A stretch of 64,000 nt of DNA from Pseudocoprococcus catus (GTDB taxonomy: Bacteria; Bacillota; Clostridia; Lachnospirales; Lachnospiraceae). Made by a program: the position numbers and the translations under genes. The stretch covers positions 1,274,248 through 1,338,247 of the forward strand of contig NZ_LR698973.1 in assembly GCF_902381825.1 (NCBI RefSeq), read 5' to 3'. Numbering within the stretch: position 1 is the stretch's first letter; each line of letters starts with the position of its first letter. Under the pieces are notes generated by a model, which was not told where the DNA came from, ran no database searches, and saw only the letters and a list, made by a program, of their open reading frames with translations. This document shows, piece after piece, positions 61,230 through 64,000 of this stretch.

Positions 61230-62255
61230 ATGGAACGAATGAAAATCAGAAATCCAAAAATCAAAAAGTGGCGGGGACTGTTTATTTTGGCATTGATCGG
61301 AGCAATCATTACCGTGGCCATGGAAATTTATCTGAGTGATCATGCACTGACACCGGATCAGATCAGCAAAAAGGGGCAGTATTGTGCGGTTACAAGCCGA
61401 TGGATGAGTGATGCCTTTGCAACGGAAACCATGAACGGTGAAGATACATATGATTATTTTCTTGTGTTAAGCGAGGATTCCGACAGATTTTTTATGATCA
61501 GAAGCTGGACGGATGATGAACAATGTCTGAAATACATTGATTCCCTTTATGAGAGCGGTGAATATGAGAAAATCGACCAGGAGTGGACCGGAGGATCGCA
61601 GCCGGTGGATGACGAGGTGAAGAATTATGCGATCCAGTATGTGTCCGAGTATCTGGGGATGAATCTGACGACAGATATGTATGATGACTATTTCTACAGT
61701 TACTGTATGGATCTCACCAGCATGGGGGATATGGATACAGTCATCGGCGGTATGCTGCTTATGTTTGCTCTGCTGCTAATCGGTCTGTTGGGATGCCTCA
61801 TTTCAGCGATACGCTGGCACGGACGCATTGCAGCCCTTAAAAGACAGGATTTCTTTCCGAAGTTTGAGCAGAATTGGATGCAGAGCGGCGAGAAGATGGA
61901 CACAAAACATCGCCAGGTGGTAGTTGTCAAAGACTTTTTGCTGGTGCCTTCTTATAAGGATATCGTTATTCCGCTGGATCAGGCTGTCTGGTGCTATGTG
62001 CTGCCTCTGGCAAAGAAAAACTATGGCCTGTATATCATGGGAACGGACGGAAAAGCGGTTCTGGTGTGCCGGGTGAAGGAAAAAGGTTCCGTCTATGTCC
62101 GGGAATACCTTGAGCAGATTCATCTGTCAGCACCGTGGATGGCCATTGGTTATTCGGCTGAGAACCGTCAGGCATTCGGCGCCTACGAAAAAAGTGAAAC
62201 GATTGCAAAAATAATTGCAAAAAAAGATAAAATGATGTCACAGTTTCCCTTCTAA
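61230..62255 (+). CDS. Two-helix membrane protein of unknown function
   Basis: 341 residues. A first helix at about 17-36 (GLFILALIGAIITVAMEIYL) and a second at about 172-195 (MLLMFALLLIGLLGCLISAI) bracket an acidic extracellular domain with many Asp, Glu and Tyr. The C-terminal part (about 215-341) is cytoplasmic, with KDIVIPLDQAVWCYVLP and similar segments that could be a PH-like fold. I recognise no named family with confidence. GGGGGAG precedes the ATG 18 bases after recD2. Confidence 0.75.
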   Translation: MERMKIRNPKIKKWRGLFILALIGAIITVAMEIYLSDHALTPDQISKKGQYCAVTSRWMSDAFATETMNGEDTYDYFLVLSEDSDRFFMIRSWTDDEQCLKYIDSLYESGEYEKIDQEWTGGSQPVDDEVKNYAIQYVSEYLGMNLTTDMYDDYFYSYCMDLTSMGDMDTVIGGMLLMFALLLIGLLGCLISAIRWHGRIAALKRQDFFPKFEQNWMQSGEKMDTKHRQVVVVKDFLLVPSYKDIVIPLDQAVWCYVLPLAKKNYGLYIMGTDGKAVLVCRVKEKGSVYVREYLEQIHLSAPWMAIGYSAENRQAFGAYEKSETIAKIIAKKDKMMSQFPF

Positions 62256-62328
62256 AGAGGTTATATAAGTGTATGCTGCACGGAGGGACGCTAGTCAGTT
62301 ATATTTCAAATGAAGGGGGAGTTGCAGT

Positions 62329-63324
62329 ATGTATAGAGAGACTGGAGAACCAAAGGACGGCAATACGAAGATTGCAGGTCAGGGACGTTGCCGGACAGAG
62401 AATATGGAATGCGGCAAGGAACTTGATATGCAGAACGAAACAGATAAACAGATTCTGTCAACGCTGAATCAGGACAATTTTCAGAATTCCTCCGGTGGAA
62501 AGAAAGCAGCGGAAGATGACGAGATGGGACTGTTTTCACAGGGGTTTATGGACCGTATGCGTGAGATGGTGTCGGAACAGTTTGGTGAGGAAGCCGCAGA
62601 ACGGTTTATGGTACAAAATAAAGATATGATAAAAGAAGAAAAAACAACAAGCGCCGTACCAGAATCCGAAAAAAGATTGCCTCAAACAAAAACCGCGGAT
62701 GCCCATACCGAACAATCGATACCGCCTGCCGCAGAGCATCCGGATATCTCTGAGGAGACAGCCGCTAAAGGGCCATCGAAGCGCTCATACCGTAGATGGG
62801 TCTGGCGCGCAGCTGCAGTACTTGTGGTTGTACTGGCGGGTTTTGGTGTGCACAGGGCAGGCAGTGTCAGTGCCACGAAGATACCTGCTGTGAACACAGC
62901 ACCGGAGACAACAGCCAGCATTGATTATTCCAAGATCGGCTCGCTGAAGGATATTATATCAATCCTGGATTATACCAGTTTTCCGACGAAAATCAAACAG
63001 GTTTATGTGCCTGGGGTGATTGCGGAGGGGTATAAAGAAATTTCAAGGGAAGATGAATCAAAGTTCATTAATATCTTTTATGAAAACGATGGTGACGGCT
63101 GGTATAAATATCGTCAAATGACAGTCGAGCAGAATACATTCCTGGATACGGAGGAGGGGGATTGGGACTCTCTGAGTATCGGACAGTATCCGGGGGTGTA
63201 TATTGAAAAGGATCATACAGGAAACTTGTGGTGGTTTGACTATACTTATGCCTATCAGCTGCAGGGCAATCTTTCTGAAGAAGAGATGATAGCGGTGGCA
63301 GAATCCCTCACGGCAGAAAAGTAG
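62329..63324 (+). CDS. Membrane-anchored protein with DUF4367-like extracellular domain
   Basis: 331 residues. Residues 1-150 are polar and cytoplasmic (with a helix FSQGFMDRMREMVSEQFGEEAAERFM), then a membrane helix at about 163-180 (AAAVLVVVLAGFGVH), then an extracellular part ending GNLWWFDYTYAYQLQGNLSEEEMIAVAESL, a pattern like DUF4367 domains that occur behind anti-sigma modules. No zinc-finger anti-sigma domain or sigma-factor gene is seen, so an anti-sigma role is not supported. GGGGGAG is eight bases before the ATG. Confidence 0.75.
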   Translation: MYRETGEPKDGNTKIAGQGRCRTENMECGKELDMQNETDKQILSTLNQDNFQNSSGGKKAAEDDEMGLFSQGFMDRMREMVSEQFGEEAAERFMVQNKDMIKEEKTTSAVPESEKRLPQTKTADAHTEQSIPPAAEHPDISEETAAKGPSKRSYRRWVWRAAAVLVVVLAGFGVHRAGSVSATKIPAVNTAPETTASIDYSKIGSLKDIISILDYTSFPTKIKQVYVPGVIAEGYKEISREDESKFINIFYENDGDGWYKYRQMTVEQNTFLDTEEGDWDSLSIGQYPGVYIEKDHTGNLWWFDYTYAYQLQGNLSEEEMIAVAESLTAEK

Positions 63325-63334
63325 GGAATGTATT

Positions 63335-63808
63335 ATGAGAAAAGTGATTGCGTTTTTGATGACAGTAACGGTCTGCCTGTCCTTGATGATCATGCCGACC
63401 ATGGCGGCGGAGGATTACCCGGAGGTGGGGTTTGACTTTGAAGCCTTCGAGGCCCAGGAGCGAATTGACGGCACACCGAAGGTGGCCAGATGGAAGTATA
63501 CATCTTCCACATCTCAGGGCATCAGTGTGGAGGATAAAACAGCTACAGCATGTATAGATGTGACAGGATATAAAGGTACAGCTACACGCATCGTAGCTTA
63601 TATGTATATCCAGCAGTTAAACAATGGCAACTGGATTACACTGGATTCCCACCGATATGAATTCGACAGCTGGCATGGTTCCAAGGAGATTACTTATTCG
63701 CCGTGTCCGCACGGTTATACCTATCGATTGAAGGCATCCTATTATGTATACTCCGGTTCGCAGTATGAGTATATTTCTGCAACCAGTGCGAACTTCGTAT
63801 ACAATTAG
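63335..63808 (+). CDS. Small secreted protein, DUF6147-like
   Basis: 157 residues. A typical Sec signal peptide (RKVIAFLMTVTVCLSLMIMPTMAAE, cleavage after MAA). The mature part is a beta-rich domain: ARWKYTSSTSQGIS, ATACIDVTGYKGTATRIVAYMYIQQLNNGNW, SHRYEFDSWHGS, YTYRLKASYYVYSGSQYEYI. This pattern fits DUF6147-type secreted proteins of Clostridia (from memory). Function unknown. It starts ten bases after the preceding stop, so it is probably co-transcribed. Confidence 0.8.
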   Translation: MRKVIAFLMTVTVCLSLMIMPTMAAEDYPEVGFDFEAFEAQERIDGTPKVARWKYTSSTSQGISVEDKTATACIDVTGYKGTATRIVAYMYIQQLNNGNWITLDSHRYEFDSWHGSKEITYSPCPHGYTYRLKASYYVYSGSQYEYISATSANFVYN

Positions 63809-63816
63809 GATAGATG

Positions 63817-63909
63817 ATCTGCAGCAACTCCCCCCTTAAAGCTTACAGCTGCAGATTGTACCCTGCGGGGGCGCCCATGGCCGGAAAGCGAAAGTCTGGC
63901 GCCCCTGCA
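63817..63909 (+). other. Two successive hairpins in a possibly structured leader or small RNA
   Basis: Hairpin 1: ATCTGCAGC (63817-63825) with GCTGCAGAT (63848-63856), loop containing CCCCCC. Hairpin 2: TGCGGGGGCGCC (63864-63875) with GGCGCCCCTGCA (63898-63909), one G-U pair, enclosing a further CCGGA/TCTGG pairing option. Not explained by any gene. Confidence 0.55.
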
Positions 63910-63958
63910 TAAAATAACTTATTTTAGATCCTTTCTCAACCTCATATAAAGGATAGAT

Positions 63959-64000
63959 GGCCCCTTCCGGGTGTTATAATTCGGAAGGGGCCGATTTTTT
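63959..64000 (+). terminator. Intrinsic terminator at the window end
   Basis: GGCCCCTTCCG (63959-63969) pairs perfectly with CGGAAGGGGCC (63982-63992); GATTTTTT follows to the edge. It may end the secreted-protein transcript or act as an attenuator for a gene beyond the window. Confidence 0.85.

Noticed and set aside
62329-63324. Anti-sigma factor
   Set aside because: No zinc-finger anti-sigma domain in the cytoplasmic part and no sigma-factor gene beside it.
1-64000. tRNA, rRNA, insertion sequence or prophage genes
   Set aside because: No transposase, integrase or phage protein was seen among the genes, and no cloverleaf or rRNA-like stretch was recognised in the gaps; a tRNAscan or Rfam run could still find a small RNA I missed.

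Overview
The window reads as chromosomal DNA of an anaerobic, endospore-forming Firmicute, most likely a Lachnospiraceae gut bacterium. Evidence: strong AGGAGG ribosome-binding sites, frequent GTG/TTG starts, sigma-A type promoters, spore genes (a GerA operon, a CotS-like kinase, a SPOCS/LysM protein), Veg, DUF1934 and DUF3783 proteins, an anaerobic cobalamin gene block and a CBS-containing family II pyrophosphatase. GC looks mid-range (about 45% by eye). I name no genus. No rRNA, tRNA, CRISPR array, insertion sequence or prophage is visible, and no gene-free gap exceeds 300 bases.

Layout. 1-5.5 kb: 3' end of an LPXTG pilin-like surface protein, rhomboid protease, a sensorless histidine kinase, HIT hydrolase, murG, a TSCPD protein and mtnN. 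5.7-12.8 kb: a membrane protein, pgi, dihydropyrimidinase and two tandem CBS/DRTGG pyrophosphatases. 12.8-18 kb: a flavin reductase-like protein followed by cbiD-cbiL-cbiF-cbiG-cbiH. 18-24.4 kb: DUF2284 and DUF362 metal or Fe-S proteins (the latter with a -1 frameshift), a MATE transporter, asparaginase, a Cof phosphatase and a CotS-like protein. 24.5-31.4 kb: phosphoglucomutase, two lipoproteins, veg, a SPOCS/LysM protein, ispE and a GntR regulator. 31.5-34.6 kb: a gerA gene and a gerB-gerC fusion. 34.7-40.6 kb: DUF1934, DUF3783, a cytidylate-kinase-like protein, fba, a polysaccharide deacetylase, endonuclease IV and cca. 40.6-50.4 kb: membrane protein, plsC and malQ (minus strand), a proline-rich repeat protein, a methyltransferase, a large anchored protein, pfkA and a degenerate phospholipase-C-like protein. 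50.6-64 kb: rarA, an Enpp-type phosphodiesterase, a Zn/Mn ABC transporter with a clear operator, a glycosyltransferase, a zinc-ribbon membrane protein, mreB, recD2, three exported or membrane proteins, and a structured tail.

How the genes fit together. Glycolysis and glycogen/maltodextrin genes (pgi, pgcA, fba, pfkA, malQ) are scattered but each sits near its own promoter or terminator. The five cbi genes encode five consecutive steps of corrin-ring construction. The znu-like operon has a consensus promoter followed directly by a 27-bp dyad.

The most interesting signals are: (1) two copies of a roughly 143-bp element placed just after stop codons, with conserved ends and core but hairpin arms that differ completely in sequence while still pairing; (2) five 10-nt phased repeats at the predicted transcription start of fba; (3) a U UUU UUA slippery heptamer exactly where a DUF362 Fe-S protein needs a -1 shift; (4) tandem regulatory pyrophosphatases; (5) a GerB-GerC fusion; (6) a phospholipase-C family member lacking its expected zinc-site histidines.
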